Assembly (NCBI GenBank): GCA_021324735.1
Contig: JAJPIO010000011.1
Span: forward strand, 86,612-123,397
Length of the DNA: 36,786 nt
Origin: Bacteroidota bacterium
Lineage (GTDB): Bacteria > Bacteroidota > Ignavibacteria > Palsa-1295
Reading direction: 5' to 3'
Made by a program: the position numbers and the translations under genes. The notes under the pieces are model-generated. The model was not told the origin of the DNA and did no database searches. It saw only the letters and a list, made by a program, of their open reading frames with translations. Shown here one piece after another: positions 1-9,545 of this stretch (position 1 is its first letter; every line of letters begins with the position of its first letter).

Positions 1-2063
1 TGCGCTTGAATAACTCGGTCGGGATGCAAAACGTAAAGGACAATATCGGAGTCGAGAATAAGACGATCTCCTCTGGAAAGGGCTCGCACTGGAATGTGCT
101 TCACACGTGTCAAACTGTCAAGCACCCTGGCTGTCAAGCTTGCCTCTCGTTCGCCACTCGTCAGCACACGACTTACCTCGCAATTTTCAATAGTTGACGG
201 CGCGCCTCCACAATGGTCCAGGTGCATGTGAGTAATGATCGCAGCGTCGAGAGAGCTAATATTCTCTGCCCTTAAAAATGGAATAAGCGTTCGCTCGGCC
301 TGAGAAGTACCGCTATGACTAAGAGATCCAAAGTCAACACAATAAGTCTTGTCGTTCGGTGTGTGAATGAGAATACAATCGCCTTCGCCAACATCGAAGA
401 AAAGGAGTTGCAATTTCCCTTGCTGCTTAGCAATAAGAGAGTCACCAAACGGTACACCGATAAGCTGAAGCACAAAGAAGAATGTTAAACACAGTATTAA
501 TCGGCCGATCATAAACCTTCTACCGTCTGCCCTGAGGATATATAATAACGCGCCGAGAAAAAAGAGTAGATAAAGCCAGTTCGGAGCGGAAGCGGAATGC
601 GCGCCGAAGGGTACGTGCGCAGAGACTCTTGTTGTCCATAGAAGTACTAGAGTCAACAAAGCCGTAGCATCACCATAGACTTGCCCGAGCCACGAGGAAA
701 TGAGTGTAATTGGAATTAGCAAAAATCCGAATGCTGTAATGAGCGCAGAAATTGGAATGAGTGGCAGATTGGCAATGACCCCTATATAGGACACGCGATA
801 GAAATGATAAGCAATGATCGGATAAGAAGCGAGAGATGCGCTGATCGAAAGTGCGATCGCATCCACTGACCAATGCCAGAAAGCTTTATCGATTACATTA
901 CGGAGAGGCTCGAAGAACCATCTAATTTTCGGCCCGATCAGGATCAGGCCGAGAACAGCGCCGTATGAAAGCTGAAATCCCACATCGAAGAGGTCCGCAG
1001 GACGCCCGATCAATTCTATTACAACGGCGCTTGCAATGATATTGAGTGGATCCGGTTTCCGTTCAATAAGCAGTGCCAATTGATAGAGCTCGATCATGAT
1101 GAGCGCTCGTACAACGCTTGGTTGAAAGCCGACCACCACACAGTAAAGAAAGACCATTACCATGGTAATGGAGATACGCCAGCGCTGCCAATAGACACCA
1201 AACAATCGAAGCAATTGCGCAACAACAAGCGCCACGATAGCGACATTGAAACCACTGACCGCAAGAATATGCGAAACACCAGCGGTCGTGAAATTACCGA
1301 GCGTTTCTTTATCCATTTCTTCGCGATCGCCAAGTACGACAGCGATCACGAATCCTCGTGCGGCCTCATCGCGTATGGATTCGCTTAAACAATTCGAAAT
1401 CGAAGTGTGGAGGTTTTCAATCCATTCATTAACTGATCGAATTATATTTGGCGGTGGCGGTGCAAGCACTTCGTAGTCAAATCGAGAATGAAGGATCGCC
1501 TCAGCTTCTGTGTGTGTGGATGTTTGCTCGTGAAGCGAACTTGCAAACTCATGCGGATTTGTCGGCCCGTGAAATGGCTGCAACGCACAAAAGACGCGAA
1601 TGCGACTGTCCTCTTGTGGGAGCGCAAGATGCCCTTTTGCATTCTTGGAAAGACGAAGGAGAACGGCACTGCTCGTTGTAATGGGACGTCCTCCGGCAAT
1701 AACGAGAGTATCTGCATAAAGCGTCCACAAATATTCCAATTTCGTTTCGCTGGCATTTTGTATACTCCCGACCATCACAACCTTTTCAGGCCTCGTCATC
1801 GTAAGCTGCTGCAACCAGGAATTCCGATACGTGGCTTCGTCGCTTGTAATAACTAAAGCCCCGAGAAGAACGAAGGATAAAAATAATAATGCGAGCTTAA
1901 AAGTAAACCTGGGACGAATGAATGGAATAGCACAAACAGAAATTACCAGAGCGTAAAAGTACACCGCCGGGCTATTATGCGTAAGATTGCCGGCAGCAAT
2001 ACCAATCCCTACACCGATTGCGGCAAATACCGCCGGACGTCCGCCGAGGACTTCGCGGATCAT
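1..2063 (-). CDS. comEC: ComEC/Rec2-type DNA uptake channel, partial (3' end outside window)
   Basis: Inner-membrane channel that carries single-stranded DNA into the cytoplasm during natural transformation. I translated the minus strand from ATG at 2063; the frame stays open for 687 codons and leaves the window without a stop. The order is as in ComEC: N-terminal hydrophobic helices (about residues 10-65), an OB-like DUF4131 region, then the Competence domain with AVSGFNVA (about 1259-1282) and GFQPSVVRALIM (about 1100-1135), many membrane helices, and a C-terminal metallo-beta-lactamase-like domain beginning FFDVGEGDC with the metal motif HMHLDH at 213-230. It starts 20 bp after the stop of the upstream IgGFc-type gene on the same strand, so cotranscription is likely. 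No clear Shine-Dalgarno is seen. The motifs make the family secure; activity in transformation is inferred. Confidence 0.93.
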   Translation of the reverse strand, partial: MIREVLGGRPAVFAAIGVGIGIAAGNLTHNSPAVYFYALVISVCAIPFIRPRFTFKLALLFLSFVLLGALVITSDEATYRNSWLQQLTMTRPEKVVMVGSIQNASETKLEYLWTLYADTLVIAGGRPITTSSAVLLRLSKNAKGHLALPQEDSRIRVFCALQPFHGPTNPHEFASSLHEQTSTHTEAEAILHSRFDYEVLAPPPPNIIRSVNEWIENLHTSISNCLSESIRDEAARGFVIAVVLGDREEMDKETLGNFTTAGVSHILAVSGFNVAIVALVVAQLLRLFGVYWQRWRISITMVMVFLYCVVVGFQPSVVRALIMIELYQLALLIERKPDPLNIIASAVVIELIGRPADLFDVGFQLSYGAVLGLILIGPKIRWFFEPLRNVIDKAFWHWSVDAIALSISASLASYPIIAYHFYRVSYIGVIANLPLIPISALITAFGFLLIPITLISSWLGQVYGDATALLTLVLLWTTRVSAHVPFGAHSASAPNWLYLLFFLGALLYILRADGRRFMIGRLILCLTFFFVLQLIGVPFGDSLIAKQQGKLQLLFFDVGEGDCILIHTPNDKTYCVDFGSLSHSGTSQAERTLIPFLRAENISSLDAAIITHMHLDHCGGAPSTIENCEVSRVLTSGEREASLTARVLDSLTRVKHIPVRALSRGDRLILDSDIVLYVLHPDRVIQA

Positions 2064-2083
2064 AATCTATTGACTTGTGAGGT

Positions 2084-5000
2084 TTACTTACCGAGGACCA
2101 CTCGTCGTGCACGGTGATAATCACCTGCATCCATCGTAACAAGATAAACACCGGATGGGAGTCCGGATCCCGCAAGAGAAGCAGAATAATATCCCGGCTT
2201 CTGTACCTCATCTACAAGCGTGCGAACGATCACACCGCTCGCGTCTACAACCTGAATTCGCACCGGCAATTCATCGGCAACGTCATACCCGACCGTAGCG
2301 ACTGAAGAGAACGGATTTGGCGTCGGTTGTTCGAGCGCAGTCATCGATGGTATAGCAGAGCGCGGTGAAAGGAACGGTGGTGAACAAACGGAGACTACCT
2401 GAACGTAACCTGTATCGAAAATACGATCGACACAAGCATCTGCTATTTGCGAGTTATTAAGTAATAACTTGAAAGCGATGTGAAAATCCTTTTGAAAGAG
2501 CTTCGCATCTGCTCCATTTAACTCTGGCCGGAATTTCAAGTACACCAATGGCAAGCTCCCTGCCCCACCACCGACAAGCGCCGCCCCCCCACCTCCATGT
2601 TCCGAACCTTGCTGATATATAATAGTATCGTGCCCCGGCGGCTTCGACGTAAAAATCGAAGGATATCCGGTGGGCGTAAGAGTCTTATTAGTAATAATAT
2701 CCAGCAATCGGAGATTCACCGTATCGTAGGTGAGGTATATGATATAACCGTCCGCCTTAAACGGAGTGATATCCGTCTTTGCATAGATCGGCACCAAAAA
2801 ATCATCCGTCGCATAGGAGTGGATATTGGTACCTGCGGAGAACTCGAGCAAACGCTTGCTTGCACTGCCAGAGAGTTGAATCGTATCCGGTGGGGCGTTC
2901 TTTGGTAAATCAAAATGAAGCACGATCTTCGCGGCCTTTACTCCGCTATCGATCGGTGAAAAGAATACTTGAAGATTTGCATTACCTCCTGCATCGATCT
3001 TCAGTGGTGTTTTGGTCGCAAGAGCAAAATCTCCGGCGTTCGTGCCAACGATCGTTGCATCGGTAAGTGTTACCGGCAATCCGTTTTGTGCGTTGGAAAT
3101 GGAGACCGTAAAGACGGAATCGTCGCACACCCTCGTCGGCCCGTAACTCACGCTGGTAACACTTGGCGAAAGCGGCGTTATTGTTTCCACTCGTGCTTTC
3201 AAAACTACGATCTTAACGGGTCCCGTTGAAGAGGTAATGGTAAGCGTCGCATAATGATAGCCATTCGGTTGGCCGGTCGGATCGAAACGTAAATTGATTC
3301 GTGCCGCGCCCGATGGCGGCTCTGGAATATTTAAGGTTGTCCCGACTACTGCGCCGTTATATAATACGACAGTTTTGGTAAACTCCGGCTCGCCGGTTAC
3401 CTGCATATTCGTGATTTGTAACAGCGCAGTACCAGCATTGCCGAGAAATACTTCGGAATCGGCAGGAGGGTCAGTCTTCGAGAATAAGCCAAAATCGAGT
3501 GTATCAATCGCTATAACTTTAGTAGTATCTGCGAAAACCCCCATCTCATCCTGCACACCGCGGCCATACACGTCGACAACATACGCACGAAGATGATCTG
3601 TCTTCGCGGTGATCTGCGTGTGCATTCGGCGGTTCACCTCATGCGGGTAAAATTGAATAGTCATCGAATCGAGCGCTCCTGGTCCGATGGTCCGAGGTGA
3701 TGACGTAGATACGACCGGCATGGTTACGAAGAACCGATCCGTGTCCTGAATGCGCTTGGGAAAATCGTAGATATTTACAACATCTTCCGAGACATTTTGA
3801 AGGTAGACTGTCGTATCGAACTGATTTACAGGACCGAAGAAATTTCCGCTCAATACCCGATCGCCAAAGTCGATCACTAACCCGACCGTCTTAAGCGGGG
3901 TGATCGTCTTTAGCAAAGTGCCACCAGTATAGGCATAACTGTCGACCGGCCCCATAGCATATATGGTAACACCGAACGGCTTGGCGCCTGCAATATTATG
4001 CGTTCCTTGTTTTAGGGGATGCTGAGCATACGCATAATGGCTACCCGGTATCGGTTTGAACTCGCTGACATTCATCGGAGCGCCATCGATGGTCATCGAG
4101 TTTACAGCGCTTTGGTCCGCAACAATATTTACAAAGTTGCCGGTAAACGCATCGGCATTGACCACGCTAATGACGGTATACGATGTAGTAAATTGCTCGA
4201 CCGGAAAGACCAGCGCCAGTGCCGGATCACCGTACGCCGGCGGAGGCGGTCGCCCATCGAGGCTACCGTAACTTGTATGCATATACTGTCCGACTTCGAT
4301 CGGCTTGCTCGCTTGTATCGACGTGACGCCCGGCAAACGTTTGATCTCGTAAAATTCACCGGCGTTAAATGTCCCGACCTTTGAACCGTTGACAGAAATA
4401 TCAGTCCCATCCTCTGCACAAACAACGCGCACGAGATCGGGAAGTGTTGATGTAGCGTACGGCACGACGAGTGCAGAATCTCCCCAGGCACTTACAGGTG
4501 GTAATTCCTCCACAAGATGATCGCGGCTTGGTGATCCACTCGTATTTACTGCTCCTTGTGGTATTTCTGTGCGCTTGTGCCCGCTAAAAACGGCGATCGG
4601 ATGGTCCGATTCAATATGGCTGCCAGTAAGGTCATTGCTAACATCGAAGGTACTTCCCTGTACAAGGAACGCATCGCCTTTATTGAGACGAACATTAAAT
4701 GGAATATTACCAGGTGTCCCGCGCGATGTCATCGCAGCCGGTGTGATCGTTACATTGGTTGAATCTTCGACCGCAACAAGCCAAAACTCTCCGGGTGTTA
4801 CATCACCGAACCCATCGGACGACGAATTGTAATTCATCGTTCGATATTCGGTACCGAGAACAGTATTCGGCAAGGCCATAAAGGCGTCGCTCGAATATTC
4901 CTTGTGGTTCATTCCGAACACAGCGATGGCGCTATCGCTCGTAATGTGCACCGCCATTCCATGGATCACTTGTTCGTCCTGGCCTTCATCAAGCTCTACC

Positions 5001-5317
5001 GTTTGAGCAAAATTATTACCGTTCGGCAAATGGATCGTCGTGATCTGTCCCGGAGTCGTAGAAAATGTTTTAAAAAAATTGAGAGCTGGGACTTCGACCG
5101 TTCCATTAGCTGGTACGCGGCTCGTGATGTAAAGGTCCATCACGTTGAGCGTCGTCGTGGGGTTACGGTCTTCGCCTCCAAGATTCGGACCGAAGGCGAC
5201 GTAAAAATCGGTACCGAAGTTATCGCGGTCTTTCGTCTGAGCAACAGCCTGACGCGTTACCGAAGCACTGAAGGTCAGCGCAACAGCAACGAACCACGCG
5301 ATGCTAAGAAACCGCAT
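2084..5317 (-). CDS. Secreted IgGFc-binding-type protein with ASH-like and cohesin-like modules and T9SS tail
   Basis: Large secreted surface protein, 1077 residues from ATG 5317; a GTG four codons earlier (5329) is the alternative start. ATG 5317 gives a compact signal peptide (MRFLSIAWFVAVALTF, ending AVAQ). Residues about 35-470 match the IgGFc-binding-protein N-terminal module: GTDFYVAF near the start, PIAVFSGHKRTEIP, and PSRDHLVEELPPVSAWG. Next come two or three Ig-like choice-of-anchor D/ASH-type repeats (LDFGLF, TNMQVTG and similar), then a cohesin-like beta-sandwich (about 860-985) with YLTYDTVNLRLLDI. The last 80 residues (PTPNPFSS to RRVVLGK) are a T9SS type A sorting domain. Second of three unequal paralogs in tandem with the two genes upstream. 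The binding target is unknown; the IgGFc name comes from a mucin-related animal protein and does not prove antibody binding. Confidence 0.9.
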   Translation of the reverse strand: MRFLSIAWFVAVALTFSASVTRQAVAQTKDRDNFGTDFYVAFGPNLGGEDRNPTTTLNVMDLYITSRVPANGTVEVPALNFFKTFSTTPGQITTIHLPNGNNFAQTVELDEGQDEQVIHGMAVHITSDSAIAVFGMNHKEYSSDAFMALPNTVLGTEYRTMNYNSSSDGFGDVTPGEFWLVAVEDSTNVTITPAAMTSRGTPGNIPFNVRLNKGDAFLVQGSTFDVSNDLTGSHIESDHPIAVFSGHKRTEIPQGAVNTSGSPSRDHLVEELPPVSAWGDSALVVPYATSTLPDLVRVVCAEDGTDISVNGSKVGTFNAGEFYEIKRLPGVTSIQASKPIEVGQYMHTSYGSLDGRPPPPAYGDPALALVFPVEQFTTSYTVISVVNADAFTGNFVNIVADQSAVNSMTIDGAPMNVSEFKPIPGSHYAYAQHPLKQGTHNIAGAKPFGVTIYAMGPVDSYAYTGGTLLKTITPLKTVGLVIDFGDRVLSGNFFGPVNQFDTTVYLQNVSEDVVNIYDFPKRIQDTDRFFVTMPVVSTSSPRTIGPGALDSMTIQFYPHEVNRRMHTQITAKTDHLRAYVVDVYGRGVQDEMGVFADTTKVIAIDTLDFGLFSKTDPPADSEVFLGNAGTALLQITNMQVTGEPEFTKTVVLYNGAVVGTTLNIPEPPSGAARINLRFDPTGQPNGYHYATLTITSSTGPVKIVVLKARVETITPLSPSVTSVSYGPTRVCDDSVFTVSISNAQNGLPVTLTDATIVGTNAGDFALATKTPLKIDAGGNANLQVFFSPIDSGVKAAKIVLHFDLPKNAPPDTIQLSGSASKRLLEFSAGTNIHSYATDDFLVPIYAKTDITPFKADGYIIYLTYDTVNLRLLDIITNKTLTPTGYPSIFTSKPPGHDTIIYQQGSEHGGGGAALVGGGAGSLPLVYLKFRPELNGADAKLFQKDFHIAFKLLLNNSQIADACVDRIFDTGYVQVVSVCSPPFLSPRSAIPSMTALEQPTPNPFSSVATVGYDVADELPVRIQVVDASGVIVRTLVDEVQKPGYYSASLAGSGLPSGVYLVTMDAGDYHRARRVVLGK

Positions 5318-5329
5318 TAGTGACCGCAC

Positions 5330-5519
5330 GAGAATATAAAAGACACGAGGCGCATTCTAAAAAAGACCGAAATTTTCTTATCGACCGATCGAATGAGCAG
5401 AAACAGAACAAATTATACAGTTATAAGAACCCGCAGAGGACGTTTAGTTACATGGAAATTTTGAAAAAGAATGAAAACTGGAAGGACCTACGCCCTAAGT
5501 CAACTTACGCAGTCAAATT
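5330..5519. other. Intergenic gap between two IgGFc-type genes; possible internal promoter
   Basis: AT-rich spacer of about 190 bp, unlike the 3-bp junction between the two upstream paralogs, so the 2084-5317 gene and comEC may have their own promoter here. On the minus strand a TATAAT-like hexamer lies near 5413-5418, but I see no convincing partner at -35. A plus-strand frame crosses it but has no protein-like features. Confidence 0.3.
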
Positions 5520-8500
5520 CTAATGAATTTGGTCGATTTTCACGGTTTGCACTTGGCGGAGTCCGGAGGAAGTTGCGGTCTCGATCCGAACGAATGCCGG
5601 CCCGGTCTTCGGCAATAAGTGCTGTGATAATGCGAACGAATTAGCTCCTTTTTCGAGATTTGAACTCCATTCACCGGTTTCTTCACCATCTTCCCGATAC
5701 ACACGGACGGTCGCGTATACCGGATCTGCAGCTTGATATCCAATAGATACTGTTTGTTCTGTAGCATTGACCGGGTTAGGCCACACGTCAGACACTCGAA
5801 ATGTGATCGCCTCGTGCCGCATCATAGCACGGATCGTCGGGTCGCCACATTCATCGGCATAAGGTATCGAAAGCTTAAAACTTTGCAAATTATAGGCGCA
5901 AGGATGCTGAGCCCAGGTGAAGGTCGGCGTAACGGTAACTTCTGTGTCTGTTGTAAGGTACGCTCGCATCAATAAGCTCAGGAGCAAGTTGTTTGCAACC
6001 TTCGAGGAATCAGCAACCGAAGACCCGGTTACGATGATGGTAAACGTTCGCGTCGCCTGGTCCCAATGCGTGGTAAAAGTAAATGTTGAATCGCCTTTTA
6101 CGGCGAGCGCTCCCGTCGTATCGACACCAATAGGTTCGAAAAGATCGTTCGAAAATTGAAGCGAAAGCGTCCAGCTATTAAGCTCGGTCACTCCGGCACG
6201 CGGCCCTTCAACGGTGATCGGCAATCGTAATGCTGAAATGTCGTTAGCACTCGAAGCGTAGCTCGGCAAATGTGCGTAGAGCTTAAAAACACGCTGTTTT
6301 CGTATGACGGTAGCGAACATCGTATCTATGATCGGCGCTTCGCTTTTTCCCCGATGTTGATAGAGCCCGATTATAACTCGTTGGGGTCCATTCAACGAAT
6401 CGGGAGGAAAGGCGTAGCGAATTGGCAGATTGTAGGTACTATCCCCTGCAATAACGATCGGAAAGAGAAAGGTCTTCGGAATACTAAAACCGCCGGTATC
6501 GGATAAAAATATTGCGGTGTCGATCTGTATCGTAACCGGATATGGATTATGGATCGAGATCAGGCTCGTATGAGGATCGCACGTTGTGATCGTACCAAAG
6601 TCAACACTATCCTGATTGATCGGTCCGGTGCGTACGCTCGCTCGCAAAATGACCATCGGAAGTGTATCGCCTAACCGTTGTGGATAAAATCGATAACGCG
6701 TATCATTACGGACGAATACCGTATCGATAAAATCTCCTTCTTCGAAGGCATTGAAAGTGGCTGTCCCAGTGAGTGTAACCGCGGTATCGATCGATTCCTG
6801 GAGTATTCGAGTGGGCTTGTTCAGCACAACGTGAAAGTGTGCAGTATCGGAACATACGAGCGAATCGAGTTCGCCGATCATTGTACCAGCATTCGTCACT
6901 GTGAACGATTGGCTCGGCACGAGCGGGATCGTCGTATTTACGACGATCGTGTCAAAGTCGATAACTTTTGGCTGGACAAGCACGAGCGGTTCTACACCAA
7001 CACCGGTGAATACGTCGTGCAGCACTTCTCCATCTGTCGTATGAATTCGAACGGCAAGTTGCTTCTTTCCTAACGAGAGCGGATGAAATTGTATGGTGAA
7101 CGTTCGAATAGTATCCGGTCCCTGATATTCTAACGAAACTGGAAAATTTTTCTTGTTGGCAGGCGGGAATGAGTCGAGAACAACGGTAAAATCGGCAAGA
7201 CCTGTTGATAATGACTGATCGATCGTAACGCTATCGATAGCAGTGCTATCGGTACCTCGGTTTACGATCGCGACGGTATCAATAGATGAAGCATTTAGTA
7301 CGCGCAACGACCCGAAATCATGACCCGACGATACAACGATCGGATTAACACCGGTACCAATAAGAGTTACCGTTGGCGGATTGCTAAGACCCTGGACTGG
7401 ATCATCGCTAAAGATCGGAATATGTTCTACAAACTGCCCGAGCTTTGTTGGCAGATAATGCACAGAATCCACCACCGCGGTACCCGGCTGAAGTACAAGT
7501 TGTGCATTTTTCGAACCAAGATTTTGGGCCGTAAACTGATCGCTAACGATCGAATTTTGGTAAACAAGGTCCTGCAGTGTAAGCGGCGAGTTACCGGTAT
7601 CCTGAATGACGAACGCGCTATCTCGTTTGATGCCGAGCCGTACTCTCCCGAAATCGATCGTTAGTGGAAATACTTTAATGCGGGGCAGAAGTCCGCTGCC
7701 ACGCACATGTACGAAGACCGGATTAACGGCGTTCGACCATACGCGAAAAGTTGCGGCATACGGTCGGGTTTCATTCGGGTGAAATGTGATGGGTACAGTG
7801 AGTGTCGCGCCAGGAACGATGGCTTGTGGCTGGAAAGGGCTCTGTGGCAGATCGAAATTAAGTGTATCACCACTTACCCACTCGTAACCGTACACCAGCA
7901 CGGTATCCTTCTCCATCGGAGCGATGGATGTTTTTAGTGTGCTCGAAAGATTTTTTGTAGATGCTACGGAAATCGCCTTAAAATCGAGATCAGCTGCATA
8001 TAGGCTATCGACATACGCATAATCACCGCCGCCTGCGAATGTATAGGAATCCTGGTATCCGAATGCAAACGACTCGGCATAGCATGGTAGCGGGCTTTCA
8101 ATGCGCTGCTCTTCTGTGCCACAATTGAATATTCCGTATACGTAATTGGTCCCGGCGATGGGCGTCCACGGTCCAGTAAGCGCAGCACCGCTCAGCAAAG
8201 TAGTCGTTATCGCCGAGGCATCACACACAACAAGTATGTGGGGTTCGGCAAATACCGGCGTTCCGTTGAACGGATCGATCTCATTATCCCATCCTGGAAG
8301 AGTATAGTAATTACTAAAGAGATCAATAGGGCGGACCAACGTCATATCCGGATCGCCTTGTTTGTCGGCCGGCAGGTTACAGCTCTGCATAAAATCGGCA
8401 ACAAGAACCGGGACATCACTTTGAATAAAGGAAGCGGCACCCGACATGAAATCGTAGTACCCTCCCTTCGGCAATGTTGCGACTACCGTACCATTTACAC

Positions 8501-9542
8501 GAATATGCGCTCCATCCGCAGATGAGAGCACACGAATAAGATTTCCTCCAGCCGCACGTTTATTGTTGGCATCCTGACCGGAAGCAACTACGACGAACCT
8601 TGTACCCCATTGAGAAACAGGGATCAGCTGCTCCGCTAAATGATCTCGCGAAGGATCTTGAAATGTAAATTCAAGGCTGCTCGGTGTAGCGGCACGTTCG
8701 TGCCCACTGAACACTGCAATCGGCTTATCCGATATTATAGATGTACCGGTAAGGTCACAAGAGGGCGCGTTTACAGATGCAACATAATGGCCGGAATTAG
8801 CCGGCATCTGAACGCCGGTATCGCGCGCCATCACCATATATGTTTGGCCGCGTTTAAGAGTGATATTATATGTAATATTTGGTAATAAACTGCCAGAATA
8901 CGATGTCGCTGTTAACCTGATCGAAACATTCGTATTATCCTGTGTAGCTACGACAGCGAATTCGCTTCGAGGATTGACGCTGAAATCTGTTGGGTCATAA
9001 TTAACAGCGTTAGGCAAACTCATCACCATATAAACGGTACCCAACGATTGCACCGGATAGATCAAAAATCCATCGGAGCTTAAATAGTTATGTGCTAAGC
9101 CATAAACAGTGATCGTCTCATTGGAATAGATATGGACGACGTTCGAACGAGCAACTTCATAATCATTGCGTCCTAATCCGGCATTAATAGGGAGATCGAT
9201 TCTGGTAACAGTACCCGGAGAAACGACCACTGTTCTCTTGTACGTATTATTAAAAGTCTCGATCGTAACCTTTGTTGGTGCACGAGAGGAAATGAACAGT
9301 GAGCGTTCGGAATATTGTGTGTTCGTATCTGAACTTCCCACCACCGGCAAAAATGTCGCGTAGAATTCGGTACCAGCGGCACACCAGGAAGGAGAAGAGG
9401 CCGCCGCTGTTAACGGACGAAGTGTAAGCGCAAGAGCAAACGTTACAACAAGTGAAAGTAAACGGAGAGAGTAAAACGGCTTAGTGTTGCCGTTCTTGTA
9501 CGATAATTCTCTCTCCGTTTCCCACTCTTGGTATGTTAGCAC
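5520..9542 (-). CDS. Secreted giant IgGFc-binding-type protein with multiple ASH-like repeats and T9SS-like tail
   Basis: Largest of the three paralogs, 1340 residues. The start codon is GTG at 9542, only 3 bp after the stop of the upstream paralog, which suggests translational coupling. The first 27 residues are polar, then a hydrophobic stretch (RLLSLVVTFALALTL) forms a signal peptide; no internal ATG offers a shorter start. Residues about 55-500 are the IgGFc-binding N-terminal module (GTEFYATF, PIAVFSGHERAATP, PSRDHLAEQLIPVSQWG). About residues 510-1090 hold four or five choice-of-anchor D/ASH-type Ig repeats, each with an IDFG or HDFG-like strand (for example PLTIDFGRVRLG, HDFGSLRVLN, VDFGTITTCD). 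A cohesin-like sandwich follows (about 1100-1240), then a divergent T9SS type A-like tail beginning VWPNPVN. Expected to be cell-surface attached or released. Ligand unknown. Confidence 0.9.
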   Translation of the reverse strand: MLTYQEWETERELSYKNGNTKPFYSLRLLSLVVTFALALTLRPLTAAASSPSWCAAGTEFYATFLPVVGSSDTNTQYSERSLFISSRAPTKVTIETFNNTYKRTVVVSPGTVTRIDLPINAGLGRNDYEVARSNVVHIYSNETITVYGLAHNYLSSDGFLIYPVQSLGTVYMVMSLPNAVNYDPTDFSVNPRSEFAVVATQDNTNVSIRLTATSYSGSLLPNITYNITLKRGQTYMVMARDTGVQMPANSGHYVASVNAPSCDLTGTSIISDKPIAVFSGHERAATPSSLEFTFQDPSRDHLAEQLIPVSQWGTRFVVVASGQDANNKRAAGGNLIRVLSSADGAHIRVNGTVVATLPKGGYYDFMSGAASFIQSDVPVLVADFMQSCNLPADKQGDPDMTLVRPIDLFSNYYTLPGWDNEIDPFNGTPVFAEPHILVVCDASAITTTLLSGAALTGPWTPIAGTNYVYGIFNCGTEEQRIESPLPCYAESFAFGYQDSYTFAGGGDYAYVDSLYAADLDFKAISVASTKNLSSTLKTSIAPMEKDTVLVYGYEWVSGDTLNFDLPQSPFQPQAIVPGATLTVPITFHPNETRPYAATFRVWSNAVNPVFVHVRGSGLLPRIKVFPLTIDFGRVRLGIKRDSAFVIQDTGNSPLTLQDLVYQNSIVSDQFTAQNLGSKNAQLVLQPGTAVVDSVHYLPTKLGQFVEHIPIFSDDPVQGLSNPPTVTLIGTGVNPIVVSSGHDFGSLRVLNASSIDTVAIVNRGTDSTAIDSVTIDQSLSTGLADFTVVLDSFPPANKKNFPVSLEYQGPDTIRTFTIQFHPLSLGKKQLAVRIHTTDGEVLHDVFTGVGVEPLVLVQPKVIDFDTIVVNTTIPLVPSQSFTVTNAGTMIGELDSLVCSDTAHFHVVLNKPTRILQESIDTAVTLTGTATFNAFEEGDFIDTVFVRNDTRYRFYPQRLGDTLPMVILRASVRTGPINQDSVDFGTITTCDPHTSLISIHNPYPVTIQIDTAIFLSDTGGFSIPKTFLFPIVIAGDSTYNLPIRYAFPPDSLNGPQRVIIGLYQHRGKSEAPIIDTMFATVIRKQRVFKLYAHLPSYASSANDISALRLPITVEGPRAGVTELNSWTLSLQFSNDLFEPIGVDTTGALAVKGDSTFTFTTHWDQATRTFTIIVTGSSVADSSKVANNLLLSLLMRAYLTTDTEVTVTPTFTWAQHPCAYNLQSFKLSIPYADECGDPTIRAMMRHEAITFRVSDVWPNPVNATEQTVSIGYQAADPVYATVRVYREDGEETGEWSSNLEKGANSFALSQHLLPKTGPAFVRIETATSSGLRQVQTVKIDQIH

Positions 9543-9545
9543 TGT

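Noticed and set aside
1080-1856. Several overlapping short frames of 70-120 codons on both strands
   Set aside because: The continuous minus-strand comEC frame with its conserved motifs explains this region.
4019-4384. Long plus-strand open frames antisense to the IgGFc-type genes (also 6678-7073, 11265-11582)
   Set aside because: They mirror the codon pattern of the real minus-strand genes; the products are Arg/Ile-rich nonsense.
5320-5523. 67-codon plus-strand open frame between two IgGFc-type genes
   Set aside because: Sequence is Lys/Asn-rich with no domain, signal or ribosome-binding site, and overlaps both neighbouring genes or their control region; random in AT-rich DNA.
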